Notes under the pieces: model-generated | Databases searched by the model: none | What the model was told of the DNA's origin: nothing | What the model saw: only the letters and a program-made list of their open reading frames with translations | DNA from: Chalara sp. BL73 | Lineage: Eukaryota > Ascomycota > Leotiomycetes > Helotiales | Direction of reading: 5' to 3' | NCBI GenBank assembly: GCA_918026815.1 | Contig: CAKJVC010000014.1 | Location: forward strand, 372,001 to 436,000 | DNA: 64,000 nt | Translations under genes and position numbers: made by a program | Shown here: in pieces, positions 50,055 to 62,324 of the stretch | How positions within the stretch are numbered: the stretch's first letter is position 1 | Layout of the letters: each line of letters begins with the position of its first letter

Positions 50055-51128
50055 TCAAAGACTGTTGTGGTGAGCACGTGGCACGCTTCCAAGCTCAACG
50101 TTGCCATAGGGAGTACTGTTAAACGAGTTATGCGACATCAGCTTCTCTGGGTCGCCCTTGGTGGTGCGGAACTTGAAGTTGGCTTCTTCCCAAGCACCTT
50201 GAAAGCAGACAGCTGGGTGCAAGAATGTTAAGCAAGCAGTTGCAAGAACGATCATAACACCCTCCAAGATCATGAACGCCAGCTCGTCAGCGACGAACAG
50301 ATGGCTTCGGAATCCGCCAGAGAGCTCGACGCAGCGGTAGGTACTTCGCACGAAAATGGTGATAGTGGCAACAAATAGCCCAAACAGGAAAGCCTTAAAG
50401 AGCTTGGTATTGACGAGGTCGATGTAGCGGGGATTCCAGTTGTTCTTATTCTTCCATACCCTGAGGGCAAATTCTCCTGCACAACCGGCGAAAAGAAGAA
50501 GCGAAAAGACTTGGAAGCCGAGACCTATCATCATAATATTCCTTCCAAGATTAGAGCCTGCATCAGTATCGCTACCTGATGCGATTGCTCCTCCGAGAGC
50601 TTGGAGGACCAGACTGACGATATCGCAGCCGCAGAAGACAAGAGTGTATGTTCGGGGCTTGAAGTAGGAGAGGTGTGCACCATAGACGTGTACGATACGA
50701 GCCAAGCAGAGATAAATGCCAGCCGTCAAGAATGCAGGGGCAATTGTCAGTGCAACAAGAGACATCAGGAAGTAGTCTTTGTCAAAAGGGTGATTATGAT
50801 AGAGCACTCGAGCAAGGTAACCAATGATTTCTAATAACTATTATGCTGGTCAGAAGACAGCTCACGCTGATATGATGAAATGACTCACCAGTCCCATCAA
50901 CATGGCAATCATATAACCCCATGTTTTGTGCTTGATTCCAAGGAAGAGTTGGCCAACTACAAAGATTGAGAATATGGAAGCGTAGATAATATTTCCTGGT
51001 ACTGTTGGCCGGTAGCGGAAAGATGATAATGAAAGATCGCAAGTGTCGAGCGTGCATAACTGTGGATTTTTGGCCAATGTTGAGTTGCCGGTATAATTGC
51101 CATTACCCCAATAGTATGTTTTGTTCAT
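50055..51128 (-). CDS. RTA1-family seven-TM protein
   Basis: Exons 51128-50889 and 50837-50055, with a 51-nt intron, give 340 aa. It has about seven hydrophobic helices and the RTA1 pattern: YRPTVPGNIIYASIFSIF in TM1, EIIGYLARVLYH, TIAPAFLTAGIYLCLARIV, and RTYTLVFCGCDIVSLVLQALGG. The sequence IFVRSTYRCVELSGG in TM6-7 is diagnostic, and EGVMIVLATACLTFLHP ends the last helix. The short extracellular N-terminus carries N-glycosylation sequons and cysteines (CTLDTC). RTA1/Rsb1 proteins sit in the plasma membrane and are linked to resistance to 7-aminocholesterol and to sphingoid long-chain-base export. Transport itself is not proven for most members. The tail is short and hydrophilic. The gene is complete, next to the relic region. 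Confidence 0.92.
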
Positions 51129-52440
51129 TGTGTTGATATTGGAAGAAGTTGTGTAAAGTCCTCAGAGGCAAAAGCGAAAGTGCTGCGACTGATTCAAGTG
51201 AAAGAGTAGATTACGAGAAGTAGAGAAGTATTCTTGGATTAGCAGATGGAAATGTGGATTGATGATGATGCCCTCCATGATTAGAAAAATGGTCTCTATT
51301 ATACAAATTCTCTGCTTATGGCAGTGCTTCCAGGGGTCATCCGTTTATTGTCCTTGTTGACGAGTCCACGGAAAGTCGGGGGGAAGTGTATGGCAATGCC
51401 AAGCACCGGAATTGACTTATGTAAGCGTTTCCATGCCAGCGATTGGTCCACTCGCAGATGTAACGAGGAGGCTGAATCCAGGTTGTTGGATATGAAAATA
51501 GGATTCTGTCCAAGTGTTGTACTGTACAGTAGTCTGAAATTGAAGGAGGCTTAAGCATAGATGCACTACCAGCCTTTCCCATGGTGTTGATACAGTTCTG
51601 AAAGAGGCACTGCCTCAGCATCCCTACCCCCATAGCTCGCAGGATTCTCGTCGCCATGTTATCGACCGGGGCCGCGTCCCTGGAGGGCGGGGAGACAGAC
51701 TGAGAGCACGTACAGCACCGTGAAGCAGAGCAAATAAAATTAACCTGTTATACACGCTATCGGCCGCTACTGAGCATCAATGAAAGACGTGATCCACTTT
51801 GAACCCATCTCTTACAGGACTACACAAACAAGGCCGTATGACCACAAGTTGAAAGACAGTAGCAGAAATATACAAAATTCTTTTGACTTCTACAATATCT
51901 AACCTAGAGTAGACTTCTATTTCGAGGTCTTTCAAAGGATCGATAATGATCGTTGGGTGCTATAATAAGCATACCAACAAACGCTGTGCACAAACTGAAG
52001 AATATCCAACATGCGGCTTCAGCCTCATCATGGGGAAAATATCTGTTGGAGATTTGACCAGCAAAGACAAAGCAAAGATCAATGAATGACAAACACGACG
52101 CGACCAATCATGGCGATGCGATACTTTTGCTTTAATCTTTGGTACGATACGGTATGGTACGATACAGTACGTTACCAAGCTTGCTAGTGTGGATGAGATG
52201 TAATGTGTTTTAAGATTCAAGATAGTCAAGGCGTACAGTAGGCGAGTTTGAATTAGTTTTGTCAGCTTGGTCCAATAAAGCCTTTGCCAAGCCACGCACC
52301 ACTTTCCCTACAGTGCAAGGTTCTTGTACTCACAGCCTTGCCAATTAACCACACCACAACACAAACACCACTTAATCTAGCGACAAGGAATAGGCGGAAG
52401 TAGTCCCCAAGATTAGTTCAACCCTTCAAATCGGATCAAG
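51129..52440. other. Divergent intergenic region RTA1/GET2
   Basis: About 1.3 kb shared upstream region. It includes a small imperfect repeat of GGTACGATAC at about 52140-52178. No coding exon supported. Confidence 0.5.
52140..52178. repeat. Imperfect GGTACGATAC repeat
   Basis: Two exact GGTACGATAC units spaced by GGTAT, followed by a degenerate third unit, about 265-300 nt upstream of the GET2 start. Significance unknown. Confidence 0.7.
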
Positions 52441-53410
52441 ATGGCAGACATCTCCACACCTGTCCCATCGCCTGAGCCCGGGACCCCAAGCACTGCGCCT
52501 TCAAGCGCCGCAGAACAAGCTCGAATTCGCAAAGAACGTCGGGAAGCAAAGATTCGTGCAGGCGGCTCAGCCCGCTTGAACAAGATAACTGGCCTAGGAG
52601 GCGGGGTGCAGCGAGGTAAGAGTCTATTCAAGATATACTTGACCTTGACTTATATTATCAGATCCTCCAGCTCAACCTACAGTGTCCCACGCGGACCCCG
52701 CAGAAGTCGATATCTCTCAGCACTTCTATCAGCCTGCTTCTAGCCGCCGTCCTGACTCCAGCCCCGTCCCGAATGACGACCAGCTCCGCCAGATGATGCT
52801 CGGCCAGGACTTCTTATCCCAGCCCCCACCGAGCACAAGTCCCTTCGCTGGCTTTCCGGGTCTGGATGGCATGCCTGGAATGGAAGGCAGCGGTCCAGCA
52901 GCAGAAGATCCCATGATGAAGTTGCTACAACAGATGATGGGAGGTATTCCTAGTGAAGGAGCAGACGGAATGCCATCTTTCCCAGGAATGCCAAATATGT
53001 CGAGCTCAGCGGAAGCCGCTGTAGCAGATCCATATACATATATTTGGCGTATCCTGCACGCTGTGTTTGCGTTGTCCTTAGGGTTATACATAGCATTCAC
53101 AACACCATTCACAGGGACAAAGATCGCGCGTTTATCTTCTGGGACCTCAGAAGGGCTGACACCAGCTTCGGTTCACTTCTTCTACATATTCGCCACCATT
53201 GAAGTGTTGTTGCAGACCAGCAGGTTTTTCTTGGAAAAAGGAAAGCCGCAGGCTACAGGTATTATGGGCGCAATCCAGGGATTCTTGCCAGAGCCGTATA
53301 AAGGGTACCTAGGGCTAGTTCTGCGATATTCACGGATATGGACAACCATATCTGGCGATGCTATGGTACTGGTTTTTGTGCTCGGTGTCTGTGTTTGGTT
53401 ACAAGGATAG
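52441..53410 (+). CDS. GET2: GET complex subunit GET2
   Basis: Exons 52441-52615 and 52662-53410 around a 46-nt intron give 307 aa. The cytosolic N-terminus has the Get3-binding charged motif (ARIRKERREAKIRAGGSARLNKI), here near residues 27-49. A Pro/Met/Gly-rich linker follows (GQDFLSQPPPSTSPFAGFPG, DGMPGMEG). Three hydrophobic segments end the protein: YIWRILHAVFALSLGLYI, FFYIFATIEVLLQTSRF and AMVLVFVLGVCVWL. GET2 with GET1 is the ER receptor that takes tail-anchored proteins from the ATPase Get3. Fungal Get2 proteins are poorly conserved outside these elements, but order and length fit. The start context is AAGATGGCA and the preceding sequence is short and unremarkable. Confidence 0.85.
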
Positions 53411-54433
53411 ACAACCATAGAGCCTGAATAGCACGTTATGATACCGTCTTCGGCTGCCATAGTGTTCTTAAACGTCTTTCCCCCTTCTTGCAAATGCTTC
53501 CTTCCCCATCACATATTTACATCACTATTCTGTGCTTGGTACCTCAGTTGCCGTAATACTTTTACAACTGCTGGATCCTACCGCTAATCCCTTAGAGCCC
53601 CCCAATTCTCTGGTTGATGGATGTGACTACACCCCAAGGACGATCACATACAGGTTAGTGAATGGGTGCAACAATCATGCAAGTCTCAAACCATTCATCC
53701 AAGGTCTCCCCAAGCAGAAAACAGCTCCTGGAGCAGCAAATACTCCCATTCTCAGCAGGGCATTTACTCCAAACCTGAGGACTCTAGCTATACAACTTTA
53801 ATTCAGATCTCTCCCTTCAGGCCGGTGTCCCAGGCGGCATTAACAGGTCGTCAAAGGGTACTCATTCAACGCAAAACCCATTAGGCTAGAAACGAAAGAA
53901 AGCTTCCCAGCGCGCAAATACCACAATGCTTTGCCGTTGCGCTTATATTGAGTGTTCAGCCGACTTAAGTGAATGCCATCAAGGCAAACATTGGAGGAAG
54001 TGTCGGCGCTTTTGCGGTGGATGTGACTCTAAAGGAGGGCCTCATCGATTCTATATATTTTGCCGCGTGGGAATGTTTTAAGAGAGTTGTTAGGAATATC
54101 ATCATGGAAGAGGAAAGACAAGGTAGGAGATAATGGAGGTTAGGGAAGACGGTGAATAGAAGTGCTGTTGGGCTTGGATAGAACGTAGATATAGAATTAT
54201 AAGTAACTAGATGATCAGAGCGCGGTCGAGGAACGCAATTCTATGGTTCTGGTTGATGTTTGGGTCTCACTATAGAACTTTAATTTAAAATATCACCCTT
54301 GGCTTAAGATACACACCCAACATAAGTAAAGTCTTCCACAATTTTAACTCTACGTACCCCACTCTAGGTACAATGCCTACCTACACCAACTCCCGAACGC
54401 CTCAATGAAGTGCTAGTAAAGTAGACCCATGAA
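53411..54433. other. Convergent 3' intergenic region
   Basis: About 1 kb between the GET2 and histone deacetylase stop codons. Two overlapping short frames near 53530-53880 have no features. No gene supported. Confidence 0.5.
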
Positions 54434-57001
54434 TCAAGAGTCTGATGGCGTTGAAGGCGTTGATAGTCTAGTTTTCACTTCTACCGATGCGGCTCTCGAT
54501 CTGGCATTCGTGATAACCTCGCCATTCCCCTCTGCTTTCGCAGTAGCAGAAAATCTTGAGGATGGTGCTTGGGACGGTGACTTCGAATTTTGGTACTCAA
54601 CCTCCATATCTTTTCCTAATTCGACTTCTGCTTCGATCTCAGGCAGGATGTCATCCTCGGATTCGGAAGGTGAAAGAAGTTCGGGAAGTGCTGGAGACTC
54701 CATTTTCTCATCAACATCCGATGGAGCTCTATCGCGGAAATTTGCCTCGTTTCGACGTGTCTTTCCATTCTTTCGCTACCACGTTATGGAGTCAGCGTAC
54801 CTATACTGATCTATGATGGTCGCATAAAGCCCGCGAACATTGGCGGGATTTGCTTCCGACTTACCCTTCCACTTCTACTGTTTTCGTCCTCGCTATCGCT
54901 TAGTTCACCAGATGCTTCAACCCTAATTTGAATTAGTGGTTGAAATTCTTTATAGCTCGAAAACATCGAAAATGCTCAGATATGTTTTGAGAAGAATTCC
55001 TTACCTTTGATCGCTTCTTCGCTCGGTATGTCTGTCGTCAGGGTTATCACTATCCATAGAATTAGCACAAATTGTTGTCGTTCTGCTATGGAGGAGCCGA
55101 GGGCTGAGAGGTATCTCGTGGGAGCAGGACTGCACGACAAATGAGCCGTCTTGGTTCCTGGACTCTTGAGCTCCCAGCTCCCAGCTCCTAGCCCAAAACA
55201 CAAAATACTTATAAGGAAATAAGACAAACTCCTCGTCAGCATCATCAAGCATATCCTCATCCTCGTCATCCATTCCTAGAGAATCAAGAACATCATCTAA
55301 TGGAGAGACAGAAGGGGCAAATGTAGTCTCTTTCAAGTTTTCGAATATCTTGACTTTGATCTTTTCTAGATACTCTGGAGAGTTCTGATTGATGGTGTCC
55401 CTTTTGGCCTTGACATCGAGTTGGTAATCCGGTCCATAGTACTGTTAAGATGTTAAAGTTAGAACCGCACTTTTTCAGGTTAGGTAGCTAACCTCGTGAT
55501 ACTCATGTACTGGAAGTGTGGGCGGTAGGTCAACTCCAACTGCAACTCCAGTTTCATAAGCCCATGTCCTAGACACGTTTCGCATTGTGTATCCTCCACC
55601 GCCCAGTAGCAGCAAGGGCAACCCAAACGACTTCATGAAGTTAACACAATTGGCATGTCCACGCATAGACAGATTTAACGAGCCCAAGCGATCACCAGCC
55701 AAGCTATCTCCCCCACATTGAAGGACGATCGCTCCAGGTCTATATCGTTCCATAACTTGGGTCATGACTGGCTCAAATATTCTGAGAAAGAAAGGTTAGT
55801 CATATGTGTCATGCTATGGAGCAAGATAGAACTCCTACCCTTTGTAAGATGCATCATCAATGCCATGTCTGAGTGGAAAATTTACAGAGTAATTTTTGCC
55901 TTTGCTACATTACCGAGATTAGTGCTTGTTCACTACACATTACTCGTACGGAGGAAAGCTGATGAGTCCTACTTACTCCGCACCGATATCTCGTAATTCC
56001 CCTGTACCTGGGAAGAATTCACCGTACTGATGGAAGGAGACAGTCATGACACGATCAGTTGTGAAGAATGCTTCCTCGACCCCATCACCATGATGAACAT
56101 CGATATCAATATACACTACACGCTCGTGCCATCTCAAAAGCTCGAGAATGGCAAGCACAATATCTGCCATGATCGATTAACTACAATTGCTGATCCACTT
56201 GAGTCTAACAGAACATACCATTAACATAGCAAAAGCCACTGGCTTCGCTCTTTTTAGCATGATGGAGCCCACCAGCCCAGTTGACAGCAATGTCACACTT
56301 TTTCCGCCCCAGCCTAGCTGCACCTTCAAGGCTTCCACCTGCACTGATAGCACAATATTCAAAAAGGCCATCAAAAACTGGAGAATCGTCACCGACATTG
56401 AATTTCATAGCATCCTTCGTCATTGCGCTTGAATTTTCATGTGTGACTTTAGAAAGGAAGTCGACGTAATCCTCCGTGTGGAATTGTGCCATTTCCATTT
56501 TTGTTGCTTGTTTGGGACGCTAGCACCCATCAGCTTCATAATCAGGAATAGCAACTAAATGAGAGTTCGTAAATTTCATTCAGTGTATAGTAAGGTTGTA
56601 GAAGCAATATGATTCATCAGCTTGGGCTGTCTTCTAATTCATCTTCTTAACATGTTTGAGATGAGATTCTCGTCGATTCCATCTCAAAAATGAAGCGAGA
56701 GCAAGGATGAGCCCTCAAACACCTTTTGAGCTCTGACACTTCAAAAATGTTGATCGATAGAGATGGGCTAGCCTGCTTATAGGAAGATTTGAACTTGAAA
56801 AGACAAACTTACAAAGATTTTCATTTTAGTATACAGACCATAGCTTTGTATGAGACTGTGGGCCAGCCGGACGCGATGCTGCTTCATGGGGTGCCCTGCG
56901 GCATAGGCAAAATTGCCAATGTCTTGATCGTACATATAATCAACGACCGCATTCGTTCTCCCATTTTGATTCGGTGGGTCAATGGGGGCGTAGTACACCA
57001 T
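54434..57001 (-). CDS. Rpd3-type class I histone deacetylase
   Basis: Nine exons are proposed: 57001-56813, 56519-56219, 56163-55977, 55904-55839, 55781-55493, 55441-55230, 55049-55005, 54922-54865 and 54775-54434, 562 aa. The zinc-hydrolase residues are all present: His149-His150 (GGLHHAKK), Asp185 and His187 (DIDVHHGDG), an Asp in [12 protein letters not shown] and the Tyr in [17 protein letters not shown] and [11 protein letters not shown] point to Rpd3 rather than Hos2. The enzyme removes acetyl groups from histone tails in Sin3-type corepressors. The N-terminus and several core residues differ from the highly conserved Rpd3 sequence I would expect, so it may be a second copy. The tail is acidic ([21 protein letters not shown]) and long. 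Intron 1 is 293 nt; intron 6 is 180 nt, in frame and stop-free, so its status is uncertain. Confidence 0.88.
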
Positions 57002-57448
57002 GGCAAAAGATGGTGGTTGAGTTGATGATAAGGTATGGATGGTGGAAGGAGCAAGGTTTGGGTTGTGAATAGATGCTGAGGTCAGGTAATCTTTCGCTTA
57101 GCAGAGCCCAATTTTAAGCTATTGTTGCCACAACTTCAGGGCGTGTGATCCTCAAACGGGCCCCTTTGTTCTTGAGCATACATCGGCATAATGTTGATGT
57201 TGCGCGTTTAAGAATAAATTATGGGGCGCCCTCTTACACTCCTCGAAATGTATTCAAACTCATATACGACAATATCACGCCTTTTGAAATACCTTCGGTC
57301 TTTTCAGCCAGACGGCTTTGGAGCGCAATGCAGAGGTGCCAATGCTATGAGTGAAAGAATCCGATACTTTAAATGCAGCCTTCAAAAAATCCCTTTCTGA
57401 TGAAATCCATGAAAAAATTGTTGTTTGATGCATGTAATAACGCTGATT
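57002..57448. other. Short intergenic region HDAC promoter/HET 3' end
   Basis: About 450 nt. It must contain the deacetylase promoter. No gene seen. Confidence 0.55.
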
Positions 57449-59520
57449 TTAATGGATTATAAACTGAGTATACCCTTCTTCAGGAAATGCCATAGCACCC
57501 CCAGTCATGATCGGACCTTCCTTCCCATCTCCATGGAGATAGCATTCTCCAACCATTATATAATGCCCATCTTCTGGTCTCAGGATGACAGGAACATGGC
57601 ACCCAAGTAGTATGGCTACCACATCTCCCTCCCTAATGCCTACTGGCCCCATTCCTAGATTGCCGTCTGCACTAACAAAAAGTGTTCTGGCTATCATTGT
57701 TTGCTGGGCACGAACAAAAAAGTTATCTAGGTTACTGACACCAGTGCCTTCTGGTAATCCAAATCTTCGATATACATCAGGGGAGTCGAAAATACTTAGA
57801 TCATTAGATCCTGATTCTTCAACCAATTGTCTGAATAATTTACTCCATTGATCTGGGAAATCAATAGGATAGCCCATGAAATTTCTATTTCCTGTGATCG
57901 TCTGCCATAACTCAACTAGACCTTCTTCAGTATGCGTATCTTGATGGAACTTGCCACGGGCACATTCTTGAGCCATTGATACCCATGATCGTGGGATGAA
58001 CACATGGCTTTGTGGAATTTGCCCGACCTGAGTAATCTCGTCGATTTGAAACCCTGTTGCACTAAGCACAAAAGTACTCTGATGAATGGTCGAAATTCTC
58101 ATGCGAGGCAAGCTATCTCGTGAAGCGCTGAAGTAGTATCTAAGAGAAAGATGCCCAGGCTCAATCGTGCAGAAGCTGCTGGATCCCACTGTGAGAAATT
58201 GTTTTTTCCCCAGGGACTCCCCAACATTAACTGGTCTGAGCATCCAGGATGGCAGGGTATTCTTTGCTGCATCAATTTCAGGTGCCCATTCAAAATATAT
58301 GATATCCAAAGCACTGGTAGAGTTGATGAAGAACTCCACAAATTCCTTAAAGATTTCCAACTCTGATTTACTATAGTCAGCATGAAAGCCCTGGAGCGGT
58401 CCTTTATCTCCTGCCATGGATAAGAAAGCATATATAGCATCTCGTGGATCCATGGACTTGAAGTCGCCACTATTCAGCATCATAGTCACCAGCGCTTCAG
58501 CGGGATTTGGCTTTTGGGGTAGACATGTCCGAACAAACTCAGCTGCTATTCGGAGTTTAATAGCTGGCAAGTGAGTTAATCTACGAAAAAAAAAGGTCAG
58601 CAATTTTTGACTTATGGTAATGAAAGTGTACCATTTATTAACAGAAATTGTTGAGTGGCTGCCCAGAAACTTTCATTCGAACACCATAATCATTAAATAT
58701 TACTTTTTTACTACAAGATATCAATAGGAAAAAGGGAAGCAACTCCAATAATTGAATAGTCGAGTATTTGAGAATGTTAGGAAATGTCTCACCCTTCCTC
58801 GACTACAGCATCGGGGACATCCAAAAGCTGGCAGTATTCGTTCCTTGATCCCGAAATCTCTTTGGCACAGCTTTGGTGAAACATGAGAACCAAATTAAGA
58901 AATCGCCAAGGGACTGCACGGTCACCGCAACATAATATGGCAGTTCTTGCAAGTGAAATCTCCTGGATTATCCATCTGCGAGAGAACCAGGGCCTGTTGA
59001 AAAGCCGGAAGAAAGAGAACCACTTCGGCGTTTGCTTTGGATGGAGAAAATGAGATGGCAATGTGTTATTGGGTCCAAATGAGCCGCCTATCTCGTTCAT
59101 GAAGTCTAGCGCGGTGTCACTATCAGCAGTTCCTAACCCAAGCCAGACGACCACGTTGGCCGCGGAAGCATATATGCGTCCCATCTGAGAGACATGCTCA
59201 GATCTTTCAGGAACATCTTTCTGATTGATACAGACAGCATCTATCCACAGCGTTCGAGGCCGATTGGGGTAACGGAGACCTTGAAGCGCATGTTGTAGAT
59301 TCACCGTCACTCTAAACTTTTGGTGATTGAGAATTATTGGGGCAGTGACTGAGGGGTCTCCCCATGTATAGGACAACGCTTCGTATGGCAAAGCTTCTTC
59401 ATGCGATTCGAAAGTAGCAAGCTCGCAGACTACTGGCGCTCTATCGAGTCCGGGAAGCAATGTTATAAGTCGGAGGCCATCTTCGCCAAGGGAAGACTTA
59501 TAAATAGCTCTCATGGCCAT
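57449..59520 (-). CDS. HET-domain (heterokaryon incompatibility) protein
   Basis: Exons 59520-58793 and 58580-57449, with a 212-nt intron, give 619 aa. The HET domain covers about residues 45-190, with the usual landmarks: YEALSYTWGDP, LQHALQGLRYP, RTLWIDAVCINQKDVPERSEHVSQMGRIYASAANVVVWLG (split here by mention only), and WFSRRWIIQEISLA. The C-terminal part has the common fungal ending in which REGDVVAILLGCHVPVILR and YIMVGECYLHG appear. HET proteins take part in non-self recognition and cell death after hyphal fusion, but most paralogues have no demonstrated role. No NACHT, ankyrin or WD repeats are attached. The two M codons at the start (MAM) leave little ambiguity. Confidence 0.9.
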
Positions 59521-60109
59521 TCCACAGACTTATAAAACGAACAGATGTTAGAGGATACTCCACCATGCGTGAGTCTCTCCGCTCTGAATATTGCATTGCG
59601 GCTATGCTTAAAGTTGTGCAGTAATTGAAGTACCTAATATCATAAACCCTGTCCTGCTCGGCACCAAAGTGTGGTAAGCAAGATCACGTGGGTCTATGAT
59701 GCAAGTATGCATACTAAAATGAGTTTCTGATCCATCGAGCTAGAAACGACTGGCGTTAGCAGGTATGCCATTGTATCAATTCTCAAGGACGCCTGCCTTG
59801 AATACATTGTTGCTCATGCGGAATAGCACGTTGCTAATGCCATCATGTGATTGGGTGTTAGATCTAGAGGGATATCTTTTGGCGAAGCATTTTCACAAGA
59901 TTTCAACATACCTTATCATGGCTATAGTCCTTTAGACACGACCAGAAGACCAAAATACCATATTTCTTCGCTTTGAGGTCTGCAAATAATTCATTGTAGT
60001 GGCCGAGCAGTTAATCCACTCAATTCCATCTCAGACCAGATTGATAGTTCTGATAGTCGTCACAACCCCTTTCTCATGAAGCTCCTCTGAAATATCCAAG
60101 ATCATCAAG
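59521..60109. other. Intergenic region upstream of the HET gene
   Basis: About 590 nt. It does not contain the missing catalytic domain expected downstream of the amidase fragment. Nothing recognised. Confidence 0.5.
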
Positions 60110-60736
60110 TCACAACCCTTTGCTGCTATAATATTTACCGCCAAAGGTAGGCTTTGGTTTTTCAGAGTTGAGTTGGAGAAGGTAGAATCCCCCAAGTTGA
60201 AACTTCCGAGCGTAATGAGCCGTATCAACATAAAGTTTATATGCTTGGAAGACATTACCGGTGCTTGGTTGCACGAAATATGGATCCGGTGCTACAGTGG
60301 TGTTTACACTGTTAGTTCCAGAGTAGATGATAGTTTTAATAGGGAATTCTGATGCAAGTCTCGAGACCCAAACTTCGGTATTTAATTTAGCAGAAGACTG
60401 AATATAGGCAACTGAATCAAATTTGTATAAAAGCCATGGTCCATTAAAGAGCGATCGCAGTTTGTCATGGGTTAAATATGTTGTCCAGACATCATCTGTA
60501 GCATTATATTTCTCTAGAATTGATCCAACATTTTCCGGAGTCGCAATATCGTCTACGTCAACTACTGTTAAACGCGTAAACCCCTCTGAAGCCGACCACT
60601 GACTCAAAGACCAAACTACTGTCGGTGGCAAGAAATACTCTTCTGCGCCGAGTTTAATCTGTCTCGAAACCTTTGCGGCAACTGCGAATGAAGATTGGAC
60701 CAAAGCTACCTGGAATAACGATGAGATTAATATCAT
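60110..60736 (-). pseudogene. Orphan N-terminal domain of an Arp1-like amidase
   Basis: An open frame of 208 codons starts with a plausible signal peptide (ILISSLFQVALVQSSFA). It matches the N-terminal domain that precedes the amidase-signature domain in fungal Arp1-like amidases: IKLGAEEYFLPP, then LTVVDVDDIATPENVG, LEKYNATDDVWT and [22 protein letters not shown]. In full-length relatives this is followed by a catalytic domain of about 400 residues with a Ser-Ser-Lys triad. Here the frame ends and nothing of that domain follows in the 590 nt before the HET gene. The piece is therefore a truncated copy or a stand-alone secreted domain. I prefer truncation, since the last 30 residues lose similarity. 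Confidence 0.5.
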
Positions 60737-62324
60737 GAAACAAGGACTTCGGCGTGACTCTGACTTTGTGAGGTAACAATGCAGACGAGTATCAGTAAGT
60801 ATGAACCGTACTTATACATTTTGCCTTGTCAGATTCTGGTAGTACATACATCAACAAGTTGACGCGAAGCGGGTACCACGGTGCTAGGAAGATTGGCCGT
60901 CATAGGGCCAAGATTTGCTCACATGGCTCCAGACCAAACTCTTAGAGGTCGCCTTACGGAGGTAGGCTTAAGAATACCTTGCCTGCAAGAGAATGTGGGT
61001 AACAATATATAATAAATTTTGCCCGAAGACTTGATCAAGACATTCTTTCCTGGATCATTCCGAGTTCAAGAATTGAACTCTAGACTCTACTCATGAGTGA
61101 TTTTCGCCCTTTTTTACTCAAAGTGGTGGATCGATTATCCTTCTACAAATAACTCACTCCATCACAAAGATCGAAATGAAGAGAAGTTATTCAGTCTAAA
61201 TCGACCCTCGTATATTCCACGGGTAAAGCGCGCAGTCAATCACCTTGACAGCTTGGCATACAGCTTCACCACAATATGCGAAGTTATGCCGTGCTATTAA
61301 AGCAGGCGGAGAACTAGATATTATATCAAGGGACTACAATATACGCTATGCAGGTTGCAATTGGTGGCCGAAAACTGGACTTTACGGAGACTGCAGGTCC
61401 TAGAAGGTATAGTTAAAGCCACCAGAGTGTGATATATCTAAGAGGAATAGAAGAGAGGCCCGGCTTATGCAACAACAACCAATATCAATCAAGCAAGCTT
61501 TGCGAGGAGTGAAAGCAGACTGCACTTGAAGATCTGAAATCTTGAGATATTTTCATGTTTGCCCCTACTATGTTTAATTTGTCCTCTCGTAGTAGTTCAT
61601 TTTCCCGGTCAATTCAAAAGTCGGCGTTGACCGAGGTGTCATACTCTTCGGGAAACAGGGGCAGCAGAGGAGAATGACGACCTCCATATGCCCTTCGAAT
61701 TAGGTTGGCTTGGTACCCGGCACTCATTGACCGATCAATTGGGGCATCGCTCTTCATGGCGTCAAATTTATCAGGAAGAAATACTGTTTCCTACTTTAAA
61801 TACTACCCAGCTCCGGAAGGAAGCCAAAGTACTTACAGGGCATATATGATTGAGCGATTGCGAATCTCCATCCATGGTATCCATAGTACTCCTCATTTCC
61901 TCGGAGGATGCCCGAGCGTGGACTAAACGTTTTTATTGATGCCTCTCATAGTATTAAGAGACACAATTGCTAGAACACTTGTAAGAATCATGGCTAACGA
62001 AATCTGTCTCCAAATACACGACTACAAGTGCACACTTCAGAGGACAAACAAAATGCCAAGCCGCAACATGGATTGGATGGATAGTTTTGGGTAGCCAATG
62101 AAGTCACATCTTTGAGCCACTCCAGTATTGCAGTGGGGAGGAGCTTTTCTGCAGGAGGCAGAGGAAAGAAAGTATAAACTATGATTTGCTTTGTTGTCGA
62201 AATAAACTTTCATTGTACGTCCCCTAAGCCCCCCACCCTTCCCCCCAAACAACTTATCTACCCCTGTGCAATTTGTTAATTCTCAGCCGGGTCTCTGCAG
62301 CCTTATGAACGGTAAACGTTGACC
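60737..62324. other. Intergenic region, no gene seen
   Basis: About 1.6 kb with scattered short frames (67-73 codons) lacking features. The last few hundred bases are the promoter of the coiled-coil gene and include C-rich runs at 62219-62250. Confidence 0.5.

Noticed and set aside
60031..60255. Separate 74-codon frame overlapping the amidase fragment
   Set aside because: Different frame, no relation to amidase or another family, overlaps the better supported fragment.
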